From contig NZ_JAKSYD010000235.1 of the NCBI RefSeq assembly GCF_022829605.1, forward strand, positions 1 through 64,000: a DNA stretch of 64,000 nt, in the 5' to 3' direction. A program made the translations under genes and the position numbers. Of this stretch, positions 16,454-24,764 are shown one piece after another (the stretch's first letter is position 1; each line of letters begins with the position of its first letter). The notes beneath the pieces are model-generated. The model searched no databases and was not told where the DNA came from. It was given only the letters and a program-made list of their open reading frames with translations. Origin of the DNA: Methylobacterium sp. E-065 (GTDB lineage: Bacteria; Pseudomonadota; Alphaproteobacteria; Rhizobiales; Beijerinckiaceae).

Positions 16454-17509
16454 GTGCGTTCCGGTTCAAGGCTCTCCGAGCGCTGGTTGACGCTGGCGCA
16501 TTGGATCGTTGCCCTGGTCTTCGCTTGGTTCCTGATCGGGCTTGGCTCACTGGTCGTGGGAGATCTTCCTCAGGTCGAGCACCGTTACACGCTCGAACAG
16601 TTCCTCGACGCCGACCAGACCCGGAATTCGACCGAGGCTCTGAAGCAGATCCGCCGCGAACAGGATGAAAGCCGTCGGCAGGTCGAGCAGGATCAACTCG
16701 CCCTGGACGCGGCCCGATCGGCCTCCGAGGGCGCGCGCGAGACTTTCGCCAACTGGCTGAAGACCCGAGACGCCACGCAGCGGGTCGATCAGGACCCCGG
16801 CCTGATCGCCCGCACGGAGCAGCTCGACGCGCTCAAGGCCGCCGAGCGCGCCATCGAAGAACGGCTCGCAGCTCTGACGCGGACAGGGCTCGACCTGTCC
16901 GCACGCGAAGCGGAGCAAGTGCAGCGGGACGACACCCTGCGATCAGCTGCGCAGACGCGGCTCGATGCGGCCGAGCACGGCCAGGAGTTGCGCGTCTTCG
17001 CCTACAGGCTCGCTCTGACGCTGCCGCTGCTGGCCCTGGCCGGATGGCTCCTGCTCAAGCGGCGGCAGACCCGCAATTGGCCGTTCGTCTGGGGCTTCGC
17101 CATAGCGGCGGCCTTCGCCTTCTTCGTCGAACTCGTGCCGTATACGCCGAGCTACGGCGGCTACGTGCATTACGGCGTCGGCGTGATCGCGACGCTGGTC
17201 GCGGGCCGCGCAACGATCAATGCGCTCCACGCCTACCGCGCGCGACTGGCCGCGGTGGAAGACCGTCCGGACGCGGAACGGCGCACCGAGATCGCTACCG
17301 ATCAGGCCCTTGCGCGGCTGGCCAGGAAGGCATGTCCCGGCTGCGAACGGCCGATCGCCCTGGACGAAGCGAGCACGAACTTCTGCCCCCATTGCGGCCT
17401 CGGCCTCTTCGCGGATTGCCCGGCCTGCGCACAGCGCAAGAGCACCTTCGAGCGCTTCTGTCGGGCCTGCGGAACCCGAAGCCCGGGCCTTCCCGGCACC
17501 GTTCCGTAA
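16454..17509 (+). CDS. Membrane protein with coiled coil and double zinc ribbon
   Basis: The 351-residue product has an N-terminal membrane helix (HWIVALVFAWFLIGLGSLVV), then a helical, probably coiled-coil, periplasmic or linker region of about 130 residues rich in Glu, Gln and Arg. Two or three membrane helices follow (ALTLPLLALAGWLLL; FVWGFAIAAAFAFFVELV). The C terminus carries two CxxC...CxxC zinc ribbons (CPGCERP...FCPHCG and CPACAQR...FCRACG). The GTG at 16454 lies 9 bases after GGTGGAG; TTG and GTG codons at 16436-16445 are alternatives. No enzymatic motif is seen. The architecture resembles uncharacterised zinc-ribbon membrane proteins; the role is unknown. Confidence 0.7.
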   Translation: MRSGSRLSERWLTLAHWIVALVFAWFLIGLGSLVVGDLPQVEHRYTLEQFLDADQTRNSTEALKQIRREQDESRRQVEQDQLALDAARSASEGARETFANWLKTRDATQRVDQDPGLIARTEQLDALKAAERAIEERLAALTRTGLDLSAREAEQVQRDDTLRSAAQTRLDAAEHGQELRVFAYRLALTLPLLALAGWLLLKRRQTRNWPFVWGFAIAAAFAFFVELVPYTPSYGGYVHYGVGVIATLVAGRATINALHAYRARLAAVEDRPDAERRTEIATDQALARLARKACPGCERPIALDEASTNFCPHCGLGLFADCPACAQRKSTFERFCRACGTRSPGLPGTVP

Positions 17510-17671
17510 GTCGGCTTCCGGCTTAGATCCGCGCGCTTATGAGCGCACTCCGCCGGAGTGGACGCCGGTTCGGCGGAGAGCGCGCGCCCCAAAACAGCGG
17601 CTCGAGCGCTGGGCTGCTCTGTCGAGCCGGTGGAGCCGGAGAGCGGAAGGCTTCACCCCCGGCGGCCCGTC

Positions 17672-18748
17672 TCAGGCGTTGTCGCCCCGGATCGCCGCGA
17701 TCACGGCATCGGTGACTTGCCGGGTTGTGGCCGTGCCGCCAAGATCCGGCGTGTGCAGGTTCGGATCCGCGGTCACCCGCTCGACCGCGCGCATCAGCCG
17801 ATCGGCGGCGGGCGCCTCGCCGAGATGCTCCAGCATCTGGCACGCCGTCCAGAAGGTCGCGACCGGGTTGGCGATCCCCTTGCCGGTGATGTCAAAGGCC
17901 GAGCCGTGGATCGGCTCGAACATCGACGGGAAGGTGCGCTCGGGGTTGATGTTCGCGGTCGGCGCGATGCCAAGCGAGCCCGCCAGCGCCGCCGCGAGGT
18001 CCGAGAGGATGTCGGCGTGCAGGTTCGTCGCCACGATCGTGTCGAGGGTCTGCGGCTTCACCACCATGCGCATCGTCATGGCGTCGACCAGCATCTTGTC
18101 CCAGGTGACGTCGGGGAAGTCTTGTGCCACCTCGGCGGCGATCTCGTCCCACATCACCATGGCGTGGCGCTGGGCGTTCGACTTGGTCACCACGGTCAGT
18201 AACTTGCGCGGGCGGGTTTGAGCCAACCGGAACGCGTAGCGGATGATGCGGTCGACCCCGGAGCGGGTCATCATCGAGACATCGGTGGCGACCTCGTTGG
18301 CGTGGCCCTGGTGGACCCGGCCACCGACGCCGGCATACTCGCCCTCCGAGTTCTCGCGCACGATCACCCAATCGAGTTCCGGCCCCGAGACGTGGCGCAG
18401 CGGGCTGGTGATGCCCGGCAGGATGCGGGTCGGGCGGACGTTGGCGTACTGATCGAACGGCTGGCAGATCGCGAGCCGCAGGCCCCAGAGGGTGATGTGG
18501 TCGGGCACGTCCGGCGCGCCGACCGCCCCGAAGAAGATCGCGTCGTGGTTGCGGATCTGGTCGCGGCCGTCCGCCGGCATCATGACGCCGTGCGCCTTGT
18601 AGTAATCCGAGCCCCAGTCGAAATGGTCGAACTGGAACCGGAAGGTGCCGGTCTTCTCGGCCAGCACATCGAGCACCTCGATGCCGGCGGCGATGACTTC
18701 AACGCCGATGCCGTCCGCCGGAATGGCCGCGATGGTGTAGGTCTTCAT
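17672..18748 (-). CDS. Tartrate/D-malate dehydrogenase (beta-decarboxylating, TtuC-type)
   Basis: The 358-residue product belongs to the isopropylmalate/isocitrate dehydrogenase superfamily. ADGIGVEVIAAGIEVLD opens the protein, ENSEGEYAGVGGRVH is the substrate loop, SNAQRHAMVMWDEI follows, and VDAMTMRMVVKP and NLHADILSDLAAAL carry metal-binding Asp residues. FEPIHGSAFDITGKGIANP near the end is the NAD-binding segment of the tartrate dehydrogenase branch. It oxidises L-tartrate, D-malate or similar acids with NAD+ and Mn2+. The ATG at 18748 has GGAG 7 bases upstream. The neighbouring remnants of an MFS transporter and a GntR regulator fit a former tartrate-use locus, of which this enzyme is the only intact gene here. 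Confidence 0.88.
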   Translation of the reverse strand: MKTYTIAAIPADGIGVEVIAAGIEVLDVLAEKTGTFRFQFDHFDWGSDYYKAHGVMMPADGRDQIRNHDAIFFGAVGAPDVPDHITLWGLRLAICQPFDQYANVRPTRILPGITSPLRHVSGPELDWVIVRENSEGEYAGVGGRVHQGHANEVATDVSMMTRSGVDRIIRYAFRLAQTRPRKLLTVVTKSNAQRHAMVMWDEIAAEVAQDFPDVTWDKMLVDAMTMRMVVKPQTLDTIVATNLHADILSDLAAALAGSLGIAPTANINPERTFPSMFEPIHGSAFDITGKGIANPVATFWTACQMLEHLGEAPAADRLMRAVERVTADPNLHTPDLGGTATTRQVTDAVIAAIRGDNA

Positions 18749-18795
18749 GGTGGGTCTCCGAGTCAAAAGGATTCCGTGCAGGGCGACCGCGAAGG

Positions 18796-18957
18796 TCAGG
18801 CTCGCGGAGAACGGAGCAGGCCGGCCACGACCATCAGGCCGCCCGCGAAGCTACCGGTCCGGTCCTTGATCCAGCGGATCATCCACGGTCCGACGACGAC
18901 GCCGAGATTGCCGATCGCTTTGATGCCGGCCGCCGTGGCCGGGCCGGACAGGAACAT
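18796..18957 (-). pseudogene. MFS transporter remnant (C terminus)
   Basis: About 53 residues remain: FLSGPATAAGIKAIGNLGVV then VGPWMIRWIKDRTGSFAGGL and MVVAGLLRSPRA-stop. This matches the late membrane helices of ACS-type major facilitator carriers, which often move tartrate or other organic acids beside tartrate dehydrogenase genes. Similarity stops abruptly near 18957, where the plus-strand GntR remnant begins. The gene has lost its first three quarters. Confidence 0.65.
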
Positions 18958-19080
18958 CGCCGGATCGCACAGACCATCCGCATCAATACGGCCGACGCGG
19001 CCCTCGAGGCCATGCGCCAGCATCGCATCCGGGCCCTGAACGAGCTGCTGCTGGAACGCTGCGGGCTCAAGCACCTGTAG
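18949..19080 (+). pseudogene. GntR-family (FCD) regulator remnant (C terminus)
   Basis: The plus strand reads QEHRRIAQTIRINTADAALE then AMRQHRIRALNELLLERCGL and KHL-stop. This fits the last helices of an FCD-type GntR regulator, where EHR-I-AI and A-M-H- are conserved. The DNA-binding part is gone. The fragment abuts the MFS remnant on the opposite strand, as if one deletion had removed the shared promoter region and both 5' halves. Confidence 0.6.
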
Positions 19081-19110
19081 CGCGTCATGGGCTGCGGACC
19101 GAGCGCCGGC

Positions 19111-19320
19111 CTACCGCACCCGCAGGGATCCCCGATGCCGCGCCGGCCAGGGGAAGCGGCGCCAGCCCCTCTTGCGCCCGAACGAGCGGCGCGGATCTGG
19201 CTGAGCCGCGTGCGCGAACCGCCCGACAGCCCGCGGCGCGTGGGCGGCGCCGATGGCCACCAGTGCCGCGACGGCGATCAGGGCGACCAGCGTCGCGCCC
19301 CAGAACAGGTTCTCGAACAT
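19111..19320 (-). CDS. Small membrane protein, doubtful
   Basis: The 69-residue frame begins MFENLFWGATLVALIAVAAL, a single membrane helix, followed by a basic Arg/His-rich tail. There is no clear ribosome binding site, and the tail has the look of noncoding GC-rich sequence. It could be a real small membrane protein or a chance frame next to the decayed tartrate locus. Confidence 0.35.
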   Translation of the reverse strand: MFENLFWGATLVALIAVAALVAIGAAHAPRAVGRFAHAAQPDPRRSFGRKRGWRRFPWPARHRGSLRVR

Positions 19321-19865
19321 CCCGCGTACCGCCGCCGAGGAGCTTGCCTCATCGATATTAAAGCACAGACGTTCGCCTCTCGTCGGCAGTGACAACACTG
19401 TTTTCGTCGACCATCTGTGGATATCGGCACGATGTCCCACGCTGGCACGCAAATCCCGGATCAGATGCGAGGCTCGGCTGCAAAGCCCAAGCCGATGACG
19501 CCGGGCGGGGCGCAGGGCTGATCGTCGATTCCGGGGCTCGCTCTGTGGCCCACCCAAGATGGGCCGTTGGCCTCGACGGACCGGCGCGTGATGTCCGATC
19601 CGGGGAAGACGCTCTCATGCACCAAACCGGTCTCCAGTTCGACGGATCGGAAGACGGCACCGGCGCGACTAAAATTGCAGCCGTTGTGCGCGCGAGGGCT
19701 TCACGCGCGCCTCATTCACGTGAGGTCTGCCACCTGCATAGATGCTTTCGCGGGCTGATCCGGCCGAGATCTGTTGTGTTCGATCCTTGCTTTCGAACGC
19801 GGAAATCCGACGTTATTTAAACGTAAGATAGCGCACATTAACGGCGGTCATGGAATTCCTGATCC
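19321..19865. other. Stretch without a recognisable gene
   Basis: No convincing gene in these 545 bases. A plus-strand frame at 19389-19820 exists but its composition is that of a shadow. The segment is less GC-rich near 19340-19400 and 19780-19860, which suits promoters for the flanking genes; no box is certain. Confidence 0.35.
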
Positions 19866-20090
19866 ATGGCAAGTGCGGGTACCCCGATATCGCAGTACGT
19901 CATCACCGCCCGGGGGCAGACGGGTCATATCCGCCAGACCAGGGTCCGGGCCGCGAGTGCGGTTGTGCTCGCCAGAACCTGGATCGCCGCCGGTTATGAG
20001 GCGGTGCAGATCGTCGACCCCCTGGGACACGTCCTCAGCCCGGAGCGATACCGGGTCGAGATCATGAACGGCGGCCGGTTTTTCCGCTGA
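19866..20090 (+). CDS. Small conserved-looking hypothetical protein
   Basis: The 74-residue product (MASAGTPISQYVITARGQTG...) has alternating hydrophobic strands and one amphipathic helix, then DPLGHVLSPERYR. The composition is clearly protein-like, without signal or membrane segments. The ATG at 19866 follows TGATCC. No family name comes to mind. It stands alone between the tartrate scar and a small membrane protein gene. Confidence 0.65.
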   Translation: MASAGTPISQYVITARGQTGHIRQTRVRAASAVVLARTWIAAGYEAVQIVDPLGHVLSPERYRVEIMNGGRFFR

Positions 20091-20223
20091 ACCTGTCCGG
20101 ACACGGCGGGATGCGGCCCTTCTGCTGTCGCGCGTGAGGCGGACGATCGGGTCCCGGAGAATTTACGAAGCGTTCATGCTCCGGGTGTCCCATCCGGTCT
20201 TCAGAGGCCGAAACGAGGACGCG

Positions 20224-20499
20224 ATGCCGAGCGACACGATGAGAGCGCTCTCCGCCGAAGGTGACGTTGGTTCGGTGCACGGGAACGCGTCACGACACGG
20301 TTTTGGAGCCATCCGCGATACAGCTGCGATCGGAACCGTCTCCGAGACGCAGGGCCCGATCCTGGAGCCCTGGCGCATCCTGGCGCTCGCGCTGATCGTC
20401 GCCGCCGGCATGCTGTTCGTCCATCTGGTTGTTCCCGCCGACGCCTCCGAGGATCCGGCCGGGGCCACCCCGGCTGCAATCCTCAGCCCGCAGCCGTAG
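20224..20499 (+). CDS. Small single-span membrane protein, hypothetical
   Basis: The 91-residue product has a soluble N terminus, one membrane helix (ILALALIVAAGMLFVHLVV, residues ~59-77) and a short Pro/Ala-rich tail. The ATG at 20224 lies after GAGGACGCG. The frame is open upstream to 20134, but the added residues are Arg-rich. The stop is 19 bases from the stop of the convergent cache-domain gene. The function is unknown. Confidence 0.5.
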   Translation: MPSDTMRALSAEGDVGSVHGNASRHGFGAIRDTAAIGTVSETQGPILEPWRILALALIVAAGMLFVHLVVPADASEDPAGATPAAILSPQP

Positions 20500-20518
20500 A
20501 TCGACCGCACTGCGGATC

Positions 20519-21232
20519 CTATTCGCCCGGCGCCCGGGGGCCGCCGGCCTTATCGAGGGCGGTTGCGGCGGCGACCAGATCGCGCCGCGCCTGGGCGATC
20601 GCCGTGGTCTTCTCGGCCCGCTGCGCGTTGAGCGCTTCGAGGAACGCGGTCCAGTCGGCTCGGGCAGTCGTCGGGATCACCCCGTCGAGCCGCTGGCGGA
20701 GTTCGGCGACCCGGCTGTCCGCCGTCGCCTGGGGAGCCGCGACGTCGGCGTCGTACACGCCGACCGCGCAGGTCTGATCACCGGCCTTGGTGTAATACGT
20801 CGTCTTGGGCTCTTCGACGGTGCTGCCCGGCTTCGGGAACAGGTAGCGGATCACCGCGATCTGTCCGGGCCTGGCGGTCTCCATCATGGTCCGGATGAAG
20901 TGGTTGCCCGTCCTGTCATGCAGGTCGTGGACATCGTGACCCTTCAGGATCGGGTTCGGGTGAGCCGACATGACGCCGTCCGGTCCGACGCAAAACACGT
21001 AGGTGTCGGCGGTGCGGAAGCCCCGGGCCCCGTCGGTGAAGTCCTGCAAGGCCTGCGCCCTGTCGGCAGCGAGCGCCCGATCGACCCGATGGAGCATCCA
21101 GGACGCGAATCCGTTCGGGCTCGGATCGTCGCAGGCGGTGGGCGCCTCGCCGTCGCCGCATGCCCAGGCGGAGCCCGTCGATGCCAGCCCGAGCAGCAGC
21201 CCGGCCGCAAGCGTTACAGCTTTCAGCATCAC
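20519..21232 (-). CDS. Secreted single-cache-domain protein (sCache_2-like)
   Basis: The 237-residue product starts with a signal peptide (MMLKAVTLAAGLLLGLASTGSAWA split around ASTGSA). The next ~120 residues look like a small-molecule-binding sCache_2 domain: FRTADTYVFCVGPDGVMSAH, then NPILKGHDVHDLHDRTG and TYYTKAGDQTCAVGVYD. These domains usually sense or bind small carboxylates. Here there is no transmembrane signalling part, so the protein is probably a free periplasmic binder. A C-terminal helix rich in Ala, Arg and Glu follows. It lies next to murI in the same direction with a gap of about 120 bases; no functional link is evident. Confidence 0.75.
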   Translation of the reverse strand: MMLKAVTLAAGLLLGLASTGSAWACGDGEAPTACDDPSPNGFASWMLHRVDRALAADRAQALQDFTDGARGFRTADTYVFCVGPDGVMSAHPNPILKGHDVHDLHDRTGNHFIRTMMETARPGQIAVIRYLFPKPGSTVEEPKTTYYTKAGDQTCAVGVYDADVAAPQATADSRVAELRQRLDGVIPTTARADWTAFLEALNAQRAEKTTAIAQARRDLVAAATALDKAGGPRAPGE

Positions 21233-21356
21233 GACGCGCCCCTCGAAAGCAGCATATTCCTGCGAATCGCCGCCATCAGAGACTGCATTCGCTGGCTTGG
21301 CAAGCGGCGAAGACAGTTTTCATGCGATCGTCGGTCCAGCTGAATTCGAGGCCGGC

Positions 21357-22232
21357 CTATTGCAGCGGCAGCGGGATCGCCTCGACCGCGACCTCGCCGA
21401 TCCCGTGGGCCGCCAGCGCGGTGCGCAGGGGATCGGTCAGGCAGGTCCCGGCCGTGAACGCCCCGTGTGCGGCACCGTACCCCTCCGCCGCCCGCGGCGC
21501 GGAGCCGATCAGCTGCACGACGCGCCGGGCGATGGCCGGCGCCGGATCGATCCAGGTCACCGGCCAGGGCGCCAGGGCTTCGAGGCGCGGCAGCAGCAGG
21601 GGATAGTGCGTGCAGGCGAGGCAGACCACGTCGGTGCGCCGCCCGTCCGCCTCGGTGACGAAGCAGGGCGCGATCTCGGCCGCGAGAACGGCATCGTCGA
21701 CGGGAAAACCGGCGAGTTCGGCCTCGGCATAGCTGGCGAGGTTCTGCGCGCCGACCAGCGTGACCGTACAGGCCTCGGCATAGGTGGCGATCAGGTCGCG
21801 CGTGTAGGAGCGGGCCACCGTCCCGGGGGTCGCCAGCAGGGAGACGAGGCGCGAGCGCGTGGCCGCAGCGGCCGGCTTGATCGGCGGCACGACGCCGACG
21901 AACGGGGTCGTGAAGCGCTGCCGCAGGGCGGGCAGCACCACGGTGGAGGCTGTGTTGCAGGCGATCACCACGAGATCGGGCCGGTGGGTCGCGACCAGCC
22001 GCTCCATCACGGTCAGCACCCGGGCGACGAGGGCCGCCTCGGTGAGGCGGCCGTACGGGAAGGCGGCATCGTCGCCGACATAGACGTAGCGGGCGTCCGG
22101 CCGGGCGCGCCGCACGGCATCGAGCACGGTGAGGCCACCGAGCCCGGAATCGAACACCAGGATGGTCGGCTCGGCGGCGCCGCGCAGAGCCGCGGCAGAG
22201 AGGCTGGCGCCGGCCATCAGATCGATCCGCAT
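21357..22232 (-). CDS. murI: Glutamate racemase
   Basis: The 291-residue cytoplasmic enzyme converts L- to D-glutamate for peptidoglycan. FDSGLGGLTV near residue 25 is the family N-terminal signature. The two catalytic Cys are in VVIACNTAST and VCLACTHYPLL. PYGRL, GVVPPIKPA and the C-terminal ITWIDP-like WPVTWIDPAPAIAR are as expected. The frame is open upstream to 22703, but that part is a shadow of egtB. The ATG at 22232 (MRIDLMAG) is used, with a second Met at 22217 possible. It is transcribed divergently from egtB, with about 260 bases between the starts. Confidence 0.93.
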   Translation of the reverse strand: MRIDLMAGASLSAAALRGAAEPTILVFDSGLGGLTVLDAVRRARPDARYVYVGDDAAFPYGRLTEAALVARVLTVMERLVATHRPDLVVIACNTASTVVLPALRQRFTTPFVGVVPPIKPAAAATRSRLVSLLATPGTVARSYTRDLIATYAEACTVTLVGAQNLASYAEAELAGFPVDDAVLAAEIAPCFVTEADGRRTDVVCLACTHYPLLLPRLEALAPWPVTWIDPAPAIARRVVQLIGSAPRAAEGYGAAHGAFTAGTCLTDPLRTALAAHGIGEVAVEAIPLPLQ

Positions 22233-22494
22233 GTGACGTCCGGACTCCTCGCAAGGATCCCGAGAATCGGCCTCGCTGGTTAAGGCGGTGTCACTGCGGC
22301 GAGAGAAAGACCCGTGATCCCCAACGCGCGGTGTTAACCGCGCCGCGGCGTCGGCGAACCGCCGTCGAACGACACATGCCAGCCGGACTCCGCCTGCGGA
22401 GGTTGTCTGACCTCGGCCAAGACATATCTTCTGCGCGCCAACCCAGGACCGAGGAAACGGTTCTCGGGGCGGCGAGAAAAAGGGAACGCTCCTC

Positions 22495-23763
22495 ATGGCA
22501 GCGACGGCCGCACTGCGCACGGACGACACACACGCGCCCGGAGCGCCGGCTTTCCCGCCGCCGCCCATCTCGGCTCGTCCGATCGACCGGGCCGCCTGGA
22601 TCGCCGCCTTCCGACAGGTCCGGAGCGAGACCGAGTGCCGCGCGGCGCCGCTCTCCGCCGAGGACCAGCAGGTCCAGTCCATGGCGGATGCTAGCCCGAC
22701 CAAGTGGCACCGGGCCCATGTGACGTGGTTCTTCGAGCAGTTCCTGCTGCGTGAGCACCTGCCGGGCTACACCATCTACGACGAGCGGCTGCACTACCTG
22801 TTCAACTCGTACTATGTGGCGGCCGGCCCCCGGCAGCCGCGCATCCAGCGGGGCATGATCACCCGCCCGACCATGGCGGAGGTCACGGCCTACCGGGCCC
22901 ATATCGATCAAGCGGTCGAGTCACTCCTGGGCCAAACCTCCGAGCGCGCACTGGAGGCGATCCTGCCGATCCTGGAGATCGGGCTCTACCACGAGCAGCA
23001 GCATCAGGAGCTCCTGCTCACCGACATCCTGCACGCCTTCGCGCAGAACCCACTGAATCCGGCCTACGACCCGAACTGGCGCTTCCCGAAGGCTGCGGCG
23101 CACCCGGGCCAGACCCGGCTCGACCGGGGCATCGGCTGGATCGGGCACGAGGGACCGGGCTTCTCCTTCGACAACGAATCGCCCCGCCACGAGACGCTGA
23201 TTCAGGCCGGTCGGATCGACCGGGCATTGGTGACCAACCGCCAGTGGCTCGCCTTCATGGAGGACAGCGGCTACGCCAAGCCCGAGCTGTGGCTGTCAGA
23301 CGGCTGGTATGCCGGTCCGACCGAGGGCTGGGAGGCGCCGGGCTATTGGCGCCGGACCAGTGACGGCTGGGCGACCATGACGCTCGCCGGCGAGCGCCCG
23401 GTGGATCTCGACGCGCCGGTCACCCACATCAGCTACTACGAGGCCGACGCCTACGCCCGCTGGGCCGGCCGCTTCCTGCCGACCGAGTTCGAGTGGGAGG
23501 TCGCGGCCCGGGACGGCGGCCTGCCGGACGCGTTCGGCCTCGTCTGGCAATGGACCCGCAGCGCCTACGTCGCCTATCCGGGCTACCGGCCGTTGCCGGG
23601 TGCCCTGGGCGAGTACAACGGCAAGTTCATGAATAACCAGTTCGTGCTGCGCGGCTCTTCGGTTGCCACATCGGACGGTCATGCAAGGCTGCCGTACCGC
23701 AACTTCTTCTATCCGCATCAGCGCTGGCAGTTCACCGGACTGCGCCTCGCCGATGCCGCCTGA
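22495..23763 (+). CDS. egtB: Hercynine oxygenase, ergothioneine biosynthesis protein EgtB
   Basis: The 422-residue non-haem iron enzyme joins a sulfur donor (gamma-glutamylcysteine or cysteine) to hercynine with O2, giving the sulfoxide intermediate of ergothioneine. The N-terminal DinB-like part carries the iron His ligands: KWHRAHVTWFFEQF around residue 75 and LYHEQQHQELL around residues 163-168. The C-terminal half is the FGE-sulfatase fold (ALVTNRQWLAFMEDSGY; EYNGKFMNNQFVLRGSS; YRNFFYPHQRW). The length is typical. It is followed after 18 bases by egtD, so both are one operon. EgtB homologues that accept cysteine directly also exist, and the donor is not decided by sequence reading alone. 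Confidence 0.94.
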   Translation: MAATAALRTDDTHAPGAPAFPPPPISARPIDRAAWIAAFRQVRSETECRAAPLSAEDQQVQSMADASPTKWHRAHVTWFFEQFLLREHLPGYTIYDERLHYLFNSYYVAAGPRQPRIQRGMITRPTMAEVTAYRAHIDQAVESLLGQTSERALEAILPILEIGLYHEQQHQELLLTDILHAFAQNPLNPAYDPNWRFPKAAAHPGQTRLDRGIGWIGHEGPGFSFDNESPRHETLIQAGRIDRALVTNRQWLAFMEDSGYAKPELWLSDGWYAGPTEGWEAPGYWRRTSDGWATMTLAGERPVDLDAPVTHISYYEADAYARWAGRFLPTEFEWEVAARDGGLPDAFGLVWQWTRSAYVAYPGYRPLPGALGEYNGKFMNNQFVLRGSSVATSDGHARLPYRNFFYPHQRWQFTGLRLADAA

Positions 23764-23781
23764 CGCGCCCCGGAGCGACCC

Positions 23782-24741
23782 GTGACCATCAACCCGACGT
23801 TTTCCGATCCGACACCGGTCGCACCGGCCTTCCTCGATGACGTGCGCGAAGGTCTGTCCCGCCCGCAGAAAGCGCTCTCGCCAAAGTACTTCTACGACGC
23901 GGCCGGATCCGACCTGTTCGAGAAGATCACCCGGCTGCCGGAATACTACCCGACCCGCACCGAGATCGGGATCCTGGACGGGCGCGGGCCGGAGATCGCC
24001 GCGCTGCTGCCGGCGGGCGCCGCCTTGGTCGAGTTCGGCAGCGGCTCGACGGTGAAGCTGCGCCGCCTGCTGCGGCACCTCGACAAGCTGGCGGCCTACG
24101 TGCCGGTCGATGTCTCCGGCGAGTTTTTACGCGCGCAGGCAGAGACCTTGAGCGCCGATTTCCCGCACCTGCGCGTCGAGCCGGTGGTGGCCGACTTCAC
24201 CCGGGATTTCGACCTGCCCGAGAGCCTCGCGGGCCTGCCGCGGGCCGGCTTCTTCCCCGGCTCGACGATCGGCAACTTCGAGCCCGAGGAGGCCGAAGCG
24301 CTGCTCGCCCGGTTCGGGCGGATCCTGGGATCAGGGGCTCACATGATCGTGGGTGTCGATCTCGTGAAGGACGCAGGCACCCTTGAAAGCGCCTACGACG
24401 ATGCCGAAGGCGTCACCGCGGCGTTCAATCTCAACCTCCTGACACGCATCAACCGCGAGCTCGGGGGCGGCTTCGACCTCGACACCTTCACCCATCGGGC
24501 CGTGTTCAACCCGCAGGCTTCGCGGATCGAAATGCACCTCGTCGCCCGCGACGCCCAGGACGTGGCGATAGGCTCGGACACCTTCGCGTTCGCGGCCGGC
24601 GAGACGATCCACACGGAGAGCAGCTACAAGTACACGGTCGAGACCTTCCGGGCCCTGGCCGAGCGCGCCGGCTGGCGGTGGATCCAGGTTTGGACGGACG
24701 CGGACGGCCTGTTCTCGGTCCACGCCCTGCGGCTGGATTGA
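23782..24741 (+). CDS. egtD: L-histidine N-alpha-methyltransferase EgtD
   Basis: The 319-residue SAM-dependent enzyme trimethylates histidine to hercynine, the first step of ergothioneine synthesis. Features include PKYFYDAAGSDLFEKIT near the start, the SAM-binding VEFGSGSTVKLRRLL, GFFPGSTIGNFEPEEA in mid-protein, and THRAVFNPQASRIEMHLVA before TESSYKYTVETF, all in the order of the EgtD/DUF2260 family. It starts 18 bases after egtB. Neither egtC nor egtA is adjacent, and the C-S lyase EgtE is not seen. Confidence 0.94.
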   Translation: MTINPTFSDPTPVAPAFLDDVREGLSRPQKALSPKYFYDAAGSDLFEKITRLPEYYPTRTEIGILDGRGPEIAALLPAGAALVEFGSGSTVKLRRLLRHLDKLAAYVPVDVSGEFLRAQAETLSADFPHLRVEPVVADFTRDFDLPESLAGLPRAGFFPGSTIGNFEPEEAEALLARFGRILGSGAHMIVGVDLVKDAGTLESAYDDAEGVTAAFNLNLLTRINRELGGGFDLDTFTHRAVFNPQASRIEMHLVARDAQDVAIGSDTFAFAAGETIHTESSYKYTVETFRALAERAGWRWIQVWTDADGLFSVHALRLD

Positions 24742-24764
24742 GAATCGGGGCCACGGCCGGGCCG

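Noticed and set aside
19389..19820. 143-residue plus-strand frame
   Set aside because: Composition typical of noncoding GC-rich DNA and no start signal.
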